Source: Nonomuraea aurantiaca
Lineage (GTDB): Bacteria; Actinomycetota; Actinomycetes; Streptosporangiales; Streptosporangiaceae
Direction of reading: 5' to 3'
DNA length: 64,000 bases
Assembly (NCBI RefSeq): GCF_020215705.1
Contig: NZ_JAIWNB010000025.1
Coordinates: 62,001-126,000 of the forward strand
The position numbers and the translations under genes are program-made. Below are positions 15,883 through 24,238 of this stretch, piece after piece; positions within the stretch are counted from its first letter, which is position 1; the number at the start of each line of letters is the position of its first letter. The notes under the pieces were generated by a model that made no database searches, was not told the DNA's origin, and saw only the letters and a program-made list of their open reading frames with translations.

Positions 15883-16242
15883 TCAGAGCGGGATGAACAG
15901 CGCCTCGAACGGCGGTTCGCCGACGCCGGTGGTGACGTGTCCCAGCCCCGTCGTGTCGGCGGCCAGCACCAGGTCGCCCGCGCCGAAGCGGCGCCGGCTG
16001 CCGTCGGTGACGGTCACCTCGATCGTGCCGCGCAGCATCATCACCCACTGCTCGCGCGGCGCCGGGTGCGCGGTGCTGTCGAACGCGGCGCTGCGGACGA
16101 ACTGTACGCCGCCCTTCGACGGCAGCGCGCCGACCGCCATGGCCGGCACCCCGTCGGCGACCTGCCGGTGGGCGAGCGTGATCTCGCCGTCCTCGAACGC
16201 CGATCCGCCGTCCTCGGTGCGGGCGATCCTGGTGTAGCGCAT
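15883..16242 (-). CDS. Cupin-domain protein
   Basis: A 119-residue single-domain cupin (start ATG 16242). The double-stranded beta-helix motifs are visible: EQWVMMLRGTIEVTVTDGSR, and RRFGAGDLVLAADTTGLGHV with the terminal GH motif. The first metal-binding motif is weak. The start codon overlaps the stop of the upstream NTF2-like gene by one base (TGATG), so the two are translated together. Such cupin/NTF2 pairs are often of unknown metabolic role. Convergent with the WD40 remnant, 20 bp away. Confidence 0.85.
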   Translation of the reverse strand: MRYTRIARTEDGGSAFEDGEITLAHRQVADGVPAMAVGALPSKGGVQFVRSAAFDSTAHPAPREQWVMMLRGTIEVTVTDGSRRRFGAGDLVLAADTTGLGHVTTGVGEPPFEALFIPL

Positions 16243-16676
16243 CAGCTCGCTCCGATGAACTGGTGGTCGGTACGCAGCCGGCCGTCGTCGTCCAGCGCCA
16301 GGATGTCCAGGCCGCCGCCGACGGCCTCGCCCGTTCGGGTCGACACCATCGACCACCGGATGGCGAGCACGTTGGGCATGAGGGGATACGCCTCCTCGGC
16401 GGCCTCGAAGACGTGCTCGCCCGGCTCGACGAACATCTCGTAGGCACGGGTCACCCTGGCGTCCAAGGCGACGTGACCCCGGACCTCCAGGGGCGGCACG
16501 GGAAAGGCGAGCGCGGTGGCGGCGTTACGGATCTCCTCGGGCGGGTCGACCAGGACCTGGACACCGTCGGGCGTCCACAGCTCGCGGATCAGGGCACTCC
16601 GCGTCGCCGGATCGGGCTCGTTCCACTGGGCGATATAGCGGTCGGCCCATTGCTGCACATCGAGTGGGTTGCTCAT
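16242..16676 (-). CDS. NTF2-like (SnoaL-type) protein
   Basis: A 144-residue alpha+beta cone protein. The helix WADRYIAQWNEPDPATRSAL, then ELWTPDGVQVLVDPP, then the curved sheet RWSMVSTRTGEAVGGGLDIL and LDDDGRLRTDHQF are typical of the SnoaL/NTF2 superfamily (isomerases, hydrolases or binding proteins). It starts at ATG 16676 and is the first gene of a two-gene operon with the cupin. A 20-bp palindrome (16710-16729) lies 34 bp upstream and may be its operator. The ligand cannot be read from the sequence. Confidence 0.87.
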   Translation of the reverse strand: MSNPLDVQQWADRYIAQWNEPDPATRSALIRELWTPDGVQVLVDPPEEIRNAATALAFPVPPLEVRGHVALDARVTRAYEMFVEPGEHVFEAAEEAYPLMPNVLAIRWSMVSTRTGEAVGGGLDILALDDDGRLRTDHQFIGAS

Positions 16677-16709
16677 GCATAGCAGTGTCCAGCGGGCCCT
16701 GCGACTTTG

Positions 16710-16729
16710 CGATTCCCCGCAGGGAATCG
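16710..16729. promoter_or_regulatory. 20-bp palindrome between divergent units, probable operator
   Basis: CGATTCCC (16710-16717) and GGGAATCG (16722-16729) form a perfect palindrome with a 4-bp centre. It sits 34 bp upstream of the NTF2-like/cupin operon and about 110 bp upstream of the P450 remnant that leads into the formate dehydrogenase gene. Spacing suits a repressor or activator dimer. No regulator for it is identified. Confidence 0.45.
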
Positions 16730-16840
16730 TTTCGCGGTGCCGATGGTGAAAGGCAGGTGACGTGCGCCCTCTGTCCCTTGGTCAAACGGTTGCGGCGGGG
16801 TCAAATGACGAGTGTGAGGTCTTCTCGGGATGGAGGACAG

Positions 16841-17030
16841 ATGGACACACCGGCCGCGGACATCCTGGCGAACGTTGACTTGTTCGCCGACGACCAGCGC
16901 GCGCACCTGCTCGACGCGCTGGCCATCGCGCGCCGGGAATGCCCGGTGGTGCACACCCGGCGCATACTTCTAGGTGGGCGAGCCTTTCGGCAGCCCTTCC
17001 GAGCTGTACCTGACCTTCGACCGCCGCTGA
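16841..17030 (+). pseudogene. Internally deleted cytochrome P450 remnant upstream of fdh
   Basis: ATG 16841 follows a strong GGAGG. The first about 39 codons (ADILANVDLFADDQRAHLLD, then RECPVVHT) look like the N-terminus of an actinobacterial cytochrome P450. A second frame (16974-17030) reads GEPFGSPSELYLTFDRR and stops, and could be the P450 C-terminus. The middle, with I-helix and heme loop, is absent, so this is a deletion remnant. The N-terminal frame stays open and runs on into the formate dehydrogenase reading frame, so a longer fused product is formally possible. The P450 assignment is from short motifs only. Confidence 0.45.
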
Positions 17031-17068
17031 CGTGGTTAGGCCGGATCGATTGGGGCAGGACCCGCATT

Positions 17069-20000
17069 GTGTCCGGTGAGGGATGGTTCTCCCGGTGGCC
17101 GGTGATCCGGCAGTTCAAGGGAGAGGACGGCAGGAGCGACGCCGCGCGCTCCGCCCGTACGGACGCGCTCACCCCGCGCACCGAGGAGGCCGACACGGTC
17201 GCCCGGTCGATCTGCCCCTACTGCGCGGTCGGCTGCGGCCAGCTCGTCTACGTCAAGGACGGCCGGGTCACGCAGATCGAGGGTGACCCCGACTCGCCCA
17301 TCTCGCGCGGGCGGCTGTGTCCCAAGGGCTCGGCGAGCAAGCAGCTCGTCACCCATCCCGGCCGCCAGACCCGGGTGCTGTACCGGAGACCGCACGGCAC
17401 CGATTGGGAGCCGCTCGACCTCGACGTGGCGATGGAGATGATCGCCGACCGGGTCGTACGGACCCGGCGGGAGACCTGGCAGCAGACCCACGAGGGCAAG
17501 GTCGTGCGCCGCACCATGGGCATCGCCGGACTGGGCGGGGCGACGCTCGACGACGAAGAGAACTACCTGATGAAGAAGCTCTACACCGCCCTCGGCGCGA
17601 TCCAGGTGGAGAACCAGGCGCGTATTTGACACTCCTCCACCGTCCCCGGTCTGGGGACCAGCTTCGGACGCGGTGGCGCGACCACCTTCCAGCAGGATCT
17701 GGCGGGTGCGGACTGCATCGTCATCCAGGGCTCGAACATGGCCGAATGCCACCCGGTGGGCTTCCAGTGGGTGGTCGAGGCCAAGGCGCGGGGCGCGAAG
17801 GTGTTCCACGTGGATCCGCGCTTCACCCGGACCAGCGCGCTGGCCGACCGCCACCTGCCGATCCGCGCGGGCAGCGACATCGTGCTGCTCGGGGCGCTGA
17901 TCAACCACGTGCTCGCCAACGAGCTGGACTTCCGTGAGTACGTGCTGGCCTACACCAACGCCGCCGTGATCGTGTCGGCCGACTTCCGGGACACCGAGGA
18001 TCTCGACGGGCTGTTCTCCGGCTTCGACCCGGAGACGGGCTCGTACGACCCGCGGAGCTGGGCGTACGAGGGGATGGACGAGGAGACGCCGAGCGCGCGT
18101 GCGCCTGGCGCGCAGACTCCGGGCGAGCACCTGGAGGGCGGCCGGCATCACGCCGCGGCCGCGGGGGCGGACACCTACGGCTCCGGAGGCGCGGCCGCGC
18201 ATCCCACCCCGGCGACGGATCCGACGCTGAGCCACCCGCGCTGCGTCTACCAGATCCTCCGGCGGCACTTCGCCCGCTACACCCCGGAGCTGGTCGAGCA
18301 GCTGTGCGGCATCTCGCGGGCGGCCTTCGCCGAGCTCGCCGAGGCGATCACCGCCAACTCCGGCCGGGAGCGCACCACCGCCTGGGTGTACTCCGTCGGC
18401 TGGACCCAGCACACCGTCGGCGCCCAGTACATCCGCACCGCCTCGATCCTCCAGCTGCTGCTGGGCAACATGGGCCGGCCCGGCGGCGGCATCATGGCGC
18501 TGCGCGGGCACGCGAGCATCCAGGGCTCCACGGACATCCCGACGCTGTTCAGCCTCCTGCCCGGCTATCTGTCCATGCCCCACGCCCACCGGCACGAGGG
18601 TCTGGACGACTACCTCGCCCGGGAGGGCGGCGACGTCGGCTTCTGGGGCCACCGGCGCGCCTACCTGGTGAGCCTGCTCAAGGCGTGGTGGGGGGACGCG
18701 GCCACCGAGGAGAACGACTTCTGCTTCGACCACCTGCCACGCCTGACCGGCGACCACGGCCACTACACCACCGTGATGGGCCAGATCGACGGGACGGTCA
18801 AGGGCTACTTCGTGGCGGGGGAGAACCCCGCGGTCGGCTCCTCCGGCGGCCGGGCGCAGCGCCTCGGCCTGGCCAACCTCGACTGGCTGGTGGTACGCGA
18901 CCTGACGCTGGTGGAGACGGCCACGTTCTGGAAGGACGGCCCGGAGCTCGAGACCGGGGAGATGCGCACCGAGGACATCGCCACCGAGGTGTTCTTCCTG
19001 CCCGCCGCGAGCCACGTGGAGAAGGAAGGGACGTTCACCAACACCCAGCGGCTGCTGCAGTGGCGGGAGAAGGCGCTCGACCCGCCGGGCGACTGCCGCA
19101 GCGACCTGTGGTTCTACTACCACCTGGGCAAGCTGGTCAGGCGACGGCTGACCGACGACGAGATCGACCGGCCGCTGCGCGAGCTGACCTGGGACTACCC
19201 CGAGGAAGGAGCGCACCGGGACCCCTCGGCGTCGGCCGTGCTCCGCGAGATCAACGGGGTCGGCCCGGACGGGCGGGCGCTGTCGGCCTACACCCAGCTC
19301 AAACCGGACGGGTCCACCCGCTGCGGCTGCTGGATCTACTGCGGTGTCTACGCCGACGAGGTCAACCAGGCCGCCCGGCGCAGGCCGGGGCGGGAGCAGT
19401 CGCCCGTGGCGCCCGAATGGGGCTGGGCCTGGCCGGCCAACAGGCGCATCCTCTACAACCGGGCCTCCGCCGACCCCGAGGGCCGTCCGTGGAGCGAGCG
19501 CAAGGCGTACGTCTGGTGGGACGCGGAGCGCGGCCGGTGGACCGGGCAGGACGTGCCCGACTTCGAACCGAACAAGCCGCCGGACTACGTACCGCCCGAA
19601 GGCGCCCGGGCCGAGGACGCGCTCGCCGGGACCGACCCGTTCATCATGCAGTCCGACGGGAAGGGCTGGCTGTACGTGCCCACCGGCCTGGCCGACGGCC
19701 CGCTGCCCGCGCACTACGAGCCGCATGAGTCGCCGGTCGGCAACCCGTTGTACGCCCAGCAGGCCAACCCCGCCCGCAAGGTCTACCCGCGACCGGAGAG
19801 CCCGTACAACCCGCCGGAGTCGCCGCGTTTCCCGTACGTGCTGACCACGTACCGGCTCACCGAGCACCACACGGCGGGTGGCATGAGCCGGCCGCTGGCC
19901 TACCTCGCCGAGCTGCAGCCGGAGCTGTTCTGCGAGGTGTCGCCGCAGCTGGCCGCCGAGGTGGGGCTGGACAACGGCGGCTGGGCGACGATCGTGACCA

Positions 20001-20278
20001 GCCGTACCGTGATCGAGGCTCGAGTGCTGGTCACCGGCCGGGTCCGGCCGCTGCGGATCCAGGGCAGGGTGATCCATCAGATCGGCCTGCCATACCACTG
20101 GGGGTGGGGCGGCGGCGGCCTGGTGACCGGCGACGTCGCCAACGACCTGCTCCCGCTGGTGCTCGACCCGAATGTCTACATTCAGGAGAGCAAGGCCGTG
20201 ACCTGCGACGTACGGCCCGGAAGACGGCCGAGGGGGCAGGCGATGCTGGACCTGCTGGAGGTGTACCGCCATGGCTGA
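17069..20278 (+). CDS. fdh: Selenocysteine-containing formate dehydrogenase, catalytic subunit
   Basis: A 1069-residue molybdopterin enzyme if the UGA at 17627-17629 is read as selenocysteine (residue 187). It oxidises formate to CO2. The N-terminal 4Fe-4S site is CPYCAVGC (Cys about 49-56) with LCPKG further on. The active site reads NQARI-Sec-HSSTV, the known position of Sec in these enzymes. Downstream FGRGGATTFQQDL, GSNMAECHPVGFQW and HVDPRFTRTSAL confirm one continuous protein across the UGA. A low-complexity insert of about 45 residues (residues about 338-385) is unusual. Start GTG 17069 has AGGA in front; ATG 16841 would fuse P450-like residues. The end overlaps the iron-sulfur subunit by 8 bp. 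No fdhD accessory gene is in the window. Confidence 0.95.
17627..17661 (+). promoter_or_regulatory. UGA selenocysteine codon with bSECIS hairpin
   Basis: The in-frame TGA (17627-17629) is followed by a hairpin: GTCCCC (17642-17647) pairs with GGGGAC (17653-17658) around the loop GGTCT (17648-17652). Counting the U of UGA as 1, the loop lies at nt 22-26 and a U at nt 17. To my knowledge these are the positions of the GGUCU loop and bulged U17 in the E. coli fdhF bSECIS that SelB recognises. This supports Sec insertion over a nonsense mutation. Confidence 0.85.
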
Positions 20279-21071
20279 GCGGATGGGCTTCTTCACCGAC
20301 ACGAGCGTCTGCATCGGCTGCAAGGCCTGCCAGGTGGCGTGCAAGGAGTGGAACCTGCTGCCCGACGACGGCTTCGTGTTCGAGGCGAACTCCTACGACA
20401 ACACCGGGGCCCTGGGGGCGAACACCTGGCGGCACGTGGCCTTCATCGAGCAGTCCCGTCCGGTGCCTGTGGACGACTCCGCTGATGATGGTGTGGAGCG
20501 GTGGCTGATGTCGTCGGACGTGTGCAAGCACTGCACGCATGCCGCCTGCCTGGACGTCTGCCCGACCGGCGCGCTGTTCCGTACCGAGTTCGGCACGGTC
20601 GTGATCCAGGAGGACATCTGCAACGGCTGCGGCTACTGCGTGTCCGCCTGCCCGTACGGCGTGATCGAGCGGCGTGAGGACGACGGGCGGGCCTGGAAGT
20701 GCACGATGTGCTACGACCGGCAACGCGGCGGTCTCGAACCGGCGTGCGCCAAGGCGTGCCCGACCGATTCGATCCAGTTCGGCCCACTGGACGAGCTCCG
20801 CGAGCGGGCCGAGGAGCGGGTGGAGCGGCTGCACGCCGACGGGCAGGCCGAGGCCCGCCTGTACGGCGAGAGCCCGGACGACGGGGTGGGCGGCGCGGGG
20901 GCGTTCTTCCTGCTGCTGGACGAGCCCGAGGTGTACGGGCTGCCGCCGGATCCCGTGGTGACCACCCGCGACCTGCCGGCCATGTGGCGCTGGGCGGGGG
21001 CGGCGGCGCTGTCCGTGGCCGGGGCGGTGGCGGTGGCCTTCGCGAGTTCGCGGAAGGGGGCGCGGCGGTGA
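20271..21071 (+). CDS. Formate dehydrogenase iron-sulfur (electron transfer) subunit
   Basis: A 266-residue ferredoxin-type subunit with four cysteine clusters for 4Fe-4S centres: CIGCKACQVACKEW, then CKHCTHAACLDVCPTG, then CNGCGYCVSACPYG, and CTMCYDRQRGGLEPACAKAC. This is the arrangement of FdnH/FdoH/DmsB-like subunits that pass electrons from the catalytic subunit to the membrane. A C-terminal hydrophobic helix (about 240-258, AALSVAGAVAVAFAS) can anchor it. Start ATG 20271 overlaps the fdh end by 8 bp, and its own stop overlaps the NrfD GTG start (GTGA). It acts with the subunits on both sides. Confidence 0.95.
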   Translation: MAERMGFFTDTSVCIGCKACQVACKEWNLLPDDGFVFEANSYDNTGALGANTWRHVAFIEQSRPVPVDDSADDGVERWLMSSDVCKHCTHAACLDVCPTGALFRTEFGTVVIQEDICNGCGYCVSACPYGVIERREDDGRAWKCTMCYDRQRGGLEPACAKACPTDSIQFGPLDELRERAEERVERLHADGQAEARLYGESPDDGVGGAGAFFLLLDEPEVYGLPPDPVVTTRDLPAMWRWAGAAALSVAGAVAVAFASSRKGARR

Positions 21072-21973
21072 CGCGGGAGCGGTCCATGGTGCCGGAGGCG
21101 GAGTTCCAGTCGTACTACGGGCGGCCGGTGCTCAAGCCCCCGGTCTGGAAAGAACCCTACGGACCGGCATATCTGTACCTGGGAGGTCTGTCGGGTGTTT
21201 CGTCGGTGATGGCGGTCATGGCCGAATTCACCGGACACGACCGGCTGGCACGCACCGCCCGGGTCGCGGCGGCGATCGGTGCCGCCGCCGGCGCCGGCCT
21301 CCTCGTCGCCGAGCTGGGCCGGCCCGCCCGGTTCCTCAACATGCTCCGCGTGTTCAAGCCCACCTCGCCCATGAGCATGGGCTCCTGGATCCTGGCCGCC
21401 CAGGGGGCGCTGTCGGGGGTCGCGGCCTCGACCGAGCTGACCGGGATCCTGCCCGCCGTGGGCGACGCGGCGGTCCTCGCCACCGGCCTGACCGGCCCGC
21501 TGACCGCCACCTACACCGCCGTCCTGCTCGCCGACACCGCCGTACCGGCCTGGCACGAGGCCTACCGGGAGCTGCCGTTCCTGTTCGCCGGGAGCGCGCT
21601 GGCCAGCGCCGGGGCGGTGGGCATGCTGGCGACCCCGCGGGCGCAGGCTGGGCCGGCCCGCGTGGTGGCGGTGATGGGTGCCGTCGTGGAAAGCGTCGCG
21701 GGCGTGGTGATGGAACGGCGGCTCGGCCTGGTGGGCGAGCCGTACCGGCTGGGGAAGGCGGGGGGCCGGATGCGCGCGGCCCGCGTACTGACGGCCGGTG
21801 GCGGGCTGCTCGCGTCGATCGCCGGGCGCAGCCGTACCCTCACCGCCCTGTCCGGTCTCGCCCTTACGGCGGGCGCTTTGTGCACCCGGTTCGGCGTCCT
21901 GGAGGCGGGCAGAACCTCGACCGCCGACCCGAAGTACACGATCGTCCCCCAGCGGCAGCGGCAGGCGGTTTAA
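21068..21973 (+). CDS. nrfD: NrfD/PsrC-type membrane subunit of the formate dehydrogenase
   Basis: A 301-residue integral membrane protein (start GTG 21068, GTGA overlap with the iron-sulfur subunit). It has about eight hydrophobic helices, for example YGPAYLYLGGLSGVSSVMAV, and the Lys/Arg-rich short loops typical of NrfD/PsrC proteins; LGRPARFLNMLRVFKPTSPM is the family segment after the second helix. Such subunits bind the quinone pool and replace the cytochrome b subunit of FdnGHI-type enzymes. Here it would link formate oxidation to the respiratory chain. Its stop overlaps that of the convergent MerR gene. Confidence 0.92.
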   Translation: MTRERSMVPEAEFQSYYGRPVLKPPVWKEPYGPAYLYLGGLSGVSSVMAVMAEFTGHDRLARTARVAAAIGAAAGAGLLVAELGRPARFLNMLRVFKPTSPMSMGSWILAAQGALSGVAASTELTGILPAVGDAAVLATGLTGPLTATYTAVLLADTAVPAWHEAYRELPFLFAGSALASAGAVGMLATPRAQAGPARVVAVMGAVVESVAGVVMERRLGLVGEPYRLGKAGGRMRAARVLTAGGGLLASIAGRSRTLTALSGLALTAGALCTRFGVLEAGRTSTADPKYTIVPQRQRQAV

Positions 21974-22341
21974 CGCGAGTCAGCCTCTTGTAGGGCCGCG
22001 TCGAGAATCGTGTCCAGCACTTCCTGTGAACTTTGGAGCTGAGCGATCATCTCGGCGATGTGGGCGCGTTCGCGCCGCAGGTCCTCGATGAAGGTCGGGC
22101 AGCCGGAAGGCACCATCACTTCGCCATCGTCGTGCACGCAGTGCAGGACCCGGGCGATGACCGTGGTGGAAAGCCCGGCGGCGAGCAGGGACCGGATGTG
22201 GCGGACCGTCGGGATGTCCGCCTCGGTGTACTCGCGGTAGCCGTTGCCCAGCCGGACCGGTTTGAGGAGACCCTGCTCCTCGTAGTAGCGCAACAGCCGC
22301 TTGTTCACCCCGGTCTCGTGGGCCAGGTCGCCGATCCGCAT
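21970..22341 (-). CDS. MerR-family transcriptional regulator
   Basis: A 123-residue MerR-type regulator. It has an N-terminal winged HTH (MRIGDLAHETGVNKRLLRYY, then EEQGLLKPVRLGNGYREYTE), a helical linker, and a C-terminal dimerisation coiled coil (residues about 80-115). Single cysteines occur at HCVHDDG and SGCPTF, and could sense a thiol or metal, but no clear ligand-binding cluster is visible. It ends against nrfD (stop codons overlap, convergent) and is divergent from the SDR gene. The promoter at 22359-22390 has the long spacer usual for MerR targets, so the SDR gene is its likely target. Confidence 0.93.
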   Translation of the reverse strand: MRIGDLAHETGVNKRLLRYYEEQGLLKPVRLGNGYREYTEADIPTVRHIRSLLAAGLSTTVIARVLHCVHDDGEVMVPSGCPTFIEDLRRERAHIAEMIAQLQSSQEVLDTILDAALQEADSR

Positions 22342-22358
22342 CCGCCGCTTCCTCCGCC

Positions 22359-22390
22359 TTGACCTTCACATAGATGAGACCCCTTACCGT
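22359..22390 (+). promoter_or_regulatory. MerR-type promoter with a 20-bp spacer
   Basis: TTGACC (22359-22364) and TACCGT (22385-22390) are separated by 20 bp. A spacer longer than 17 bp is the hallmark of promoters activated by MerR proteins through DNA untwisting. It faces the SDR gene (start 22429) and lies directly upstream of the divergent MerR gene. Confidence 0.5.
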
Positions 22391-22428
22391 CCCAAGTATT
22401 GCCGACCAAGAAAAGCGAGGAGATGCCG

Positions 22429-23085
22429 ATGTCAGGCGCAGTGATCATTGGCGCGGGTCCGGGGATCGGGCAGGCGGTGGCCCGTCGGTTCGCCAGGGAG
22501 GGACTGCCGATCACGCTGATCGCCCGCAGCGAGCGTACGCTGCGCGCCGCGGCCGAGGCGCTCGCTCCCAGCGGCGTCCCGGTTCTCACCTCGGAAGCCG
22601 ACAGCACCGACCAGGCCGGGCTGAACGCCGCGCTCGACCAGGCGGTCAGCGAGCATGGCGTGCCGGACGTCGTCGTGTACAACGCCGCGATCATCCAGGC
22701 GGACGCGCCGGGCGAGCTGTCCGTACGCGGTCACATGGAGGCGTGGGCGGTGAACGTGGTCGGCGCGATCAACGCCGCGGCGCACGTCGCGCCCGCCATG
22801 GCGGAACGTGGCAGCGGAACGTTCCTGATCACGGGCGGCATGCCCGACCCCAAGCCGCAGTACGTGAGCCTCTCCCTGGGCAAGGCAGGAGTCCGAGCGC
22901 TGGTTGCGCTGCTCGACGAGGAGTACGGACCCTCCGGCGTGCACGTGGCGAGCGTCACCGTGGCCGGCCAGGTCGCCCCCGGCACGGACTTCGACCCGGA
23001 CGACATCGCCGAGCGCTACTGGCAACTGCACACGCAGCCGCGACACCGGTGGCAGCGGGAAGTACTGCACGCCGGCCGCTCGTGA
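22429..23085 (+). CDS. SDR-fold protein without the catalytic tyrosine
   Basis: A 218-residue Rossmann-fold protein of the short-chain dehydrogenase superfamily (start ATG 22429, six bases after GAGGAG). The NAD(P)-binding glycine motif GAGPGIGQAVARRFAREG (about 7-24) and the YNAAI motif (usually NNAG) are present. The active-site segment reads QYVSLSLGKAG: the residue four before the Lys, where SDRs have the catalytic Tyr, is Leu, and the catalytic Ser position is Gly (ITGG). It is therefore a divergent member, perhaps a binding or sensing protein, or it uses other residues. It is probably controlled by the divergent MerR regulator. Confidence 0.85.
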   Translation: MSGAVIIGAGPGIGQAVARRFAREGLPITLIARSERTLRAAAEALAPSGVPVLTSEADSTDQAGLNAALDQAVSEHGVPDVVVYNAAIIQADAPGELSVRGHMEAWAVNVVGAINAAAHVAPAMAERGSGTFLITGGMPDPKPQYVSLSLGKAGVRALVALLDEEYGPSGVHVASVTVAGQVAPGTDFDPDDIAERYWQLHTQPRHRWQREVLHAGRS

Positions 23086-23167
23086 TGACCGGTCCCCTCA
23101 CTTGTTGATCATCTGAAGCGCGACTCGCGACCGTGGGCCACCATCGGGCTGACACCACGGGATACGG

Positions 23168-24166
23168 TCAGCGGAGGCGCAGCTGAGGGCCGTCCAGAGG
23201 GACCAGCTCGCCGATGATCGGGGCTCCGGGGATCTCGCCGGCCACCAGCAGGCCGCCGGAGGTCTGGGCGTCGGCGAGGAGCAGAAGGTCGTCCTCGCCG
23301 TAGCCGCCGGGATCGAGCCAGGGGCGGACCCAGTCGAGATTGCGGCGGGTTCCGCCGCTGACGTAGCCGTCGCGTACCGCCTCCCGGGCCCCTTCCAAGT
23401 ACGGTACGGCCGCAGCGTCCACCACGGCCGTGACGCCGCTCGCCCGGGCCAGCTTGTAGAGGTGGCCCAGCAGGCCGAACCCGGTCACGTCCGTCGCGCA
23501 CTTCGCTCCAGCGGCCAGCGCGGCCCGGGAGGCGTCGCGATTCAGGGTGGTCATGGCCGCGACCGCCTGGGGGAACACCTCGCCGGTCGCCTTGTGCCGG
23601 GTGTTGAGGACGCCGATGCCGAGCGGCTTGGTGAGGGAGATCGGGAGTCCGGGCCGGCCGCCGTCTATGCGCAGCAGCCGGGCGGGGTCGGCCAGGCCGG
23701 TGACGGCCATGCCGTACTTCGGCTCCGGGTCGTCGACGCTGTGGCCGCCCGCGACGTGACAGGCCGCCGCGTTGGCCACGTCCAGGCCGCCGCGCAGGAC
23801 CTCCTTGGCCAGCTCCATGGGCAGCTTCTCCCTTGGCCAGCCGAGCAGGTTGACCGCCACCAGCGGCTCCCCGCCGACCGCGTAGACGTCCGACAGGGCG
23901 TTGGCCGCCGCGATGCGGCCCCAGTCGTGGGGGTCGTCCACCACCGGGGTGAAGAAGTCGGCGGTGGCCACGATCGCCCGGCCGCCGTCGATGCGGACCA
24001 CGGCGGCGTCGTCCCCGTCGTCCAACCCGATGATCAGCTCGCCGACGTCGTCATGTGTGCGGAGTTCCGCCACCACGGCCTCCAGTTCGCCGGGTGGGAT
24101 CTTGCAGGCGCAGCCGCCTCCGTGCGCGTACTGCGTCAGCCTGACCGTCTCGGTGGTGCGTGTCAT
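23168..24166 (-). CDS. selD: Selenide, water dikinase (selenophosphate synthetase)
   Basis: A 332-residue selenophosphate synthetase that makes the selenium donor from selenide and ATP. The active-site segment is HGGGCACKI (C19 catalytic, K22; a Cys rather than Sec enzyme). Further on are GLDDGDDAAV with metal-binding Asp residues, FFTPVVDDPHDWGRIAAANA, GGHSVDDPEPKYG, and TDVTGFGLLGHLYKLA near the C-terminal half. Start ATG 24166. It is divergent from the tRNA-Sec gene and the selAB unit, so the four selenocysteine genes form one block. Much longer in-frame upstream extensions are antisense to selAB and not real. Confidence 0.96.
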   Translation of the reverse strand: MTRTTETVRLTQYAHGGGCACKIPPGELEAVVAELRTHDDVGELIIGLDDGDDAAVVRIDGGRAIVATADFFTPVVDDPHDWGRIAAANALSDVYAVGGEPLVAVNLLGWPREKLPMELAKEVLRGGLDVANAAACHVAGGHSVDDPEPKYGMAVTGLADPARLLRIDGGRPGLPISLTKPLGIGVLNTRHKATGEVFPQAVAAMTTLNRDASRAALAAGAKCATDVTGFGLLGHLYKLARASGVTAVVDAAAVPYLEGAREAVRDGYVSGGTRRNLDWVRPWLDPGGYGEDDLLLLADAQTSGGLLVAGEIPGAPIIGELVPLDGPQLRLR

Positions 24167-24238
24167 GGCGCCCTCGGGTGGCTCGCGACGGGTGTGGCGT
24201 TCGAGGTCATACCCGCTGTGGCGGGTAGGTTCTGCGGT

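Noticed and set aside
17627..17629. Reading the TGA in fdh as a nonsense mutation (pseudogene)
   Set aside because: Frame and conservation continue unbroken after it, the position is the known Sec site, a fitting hairpin follows, and the full Sec machinery is nearby.
17036..20344. Minus-strand open frame of about 1100 codons opposite the formate dehydrogenase
   Set aside because: It is Pro/Arg/Gly-rich and lacks domains, and it mirrors the codon pattern of the plus-strand gene. High-GC genes often leave the antisense third frame open.
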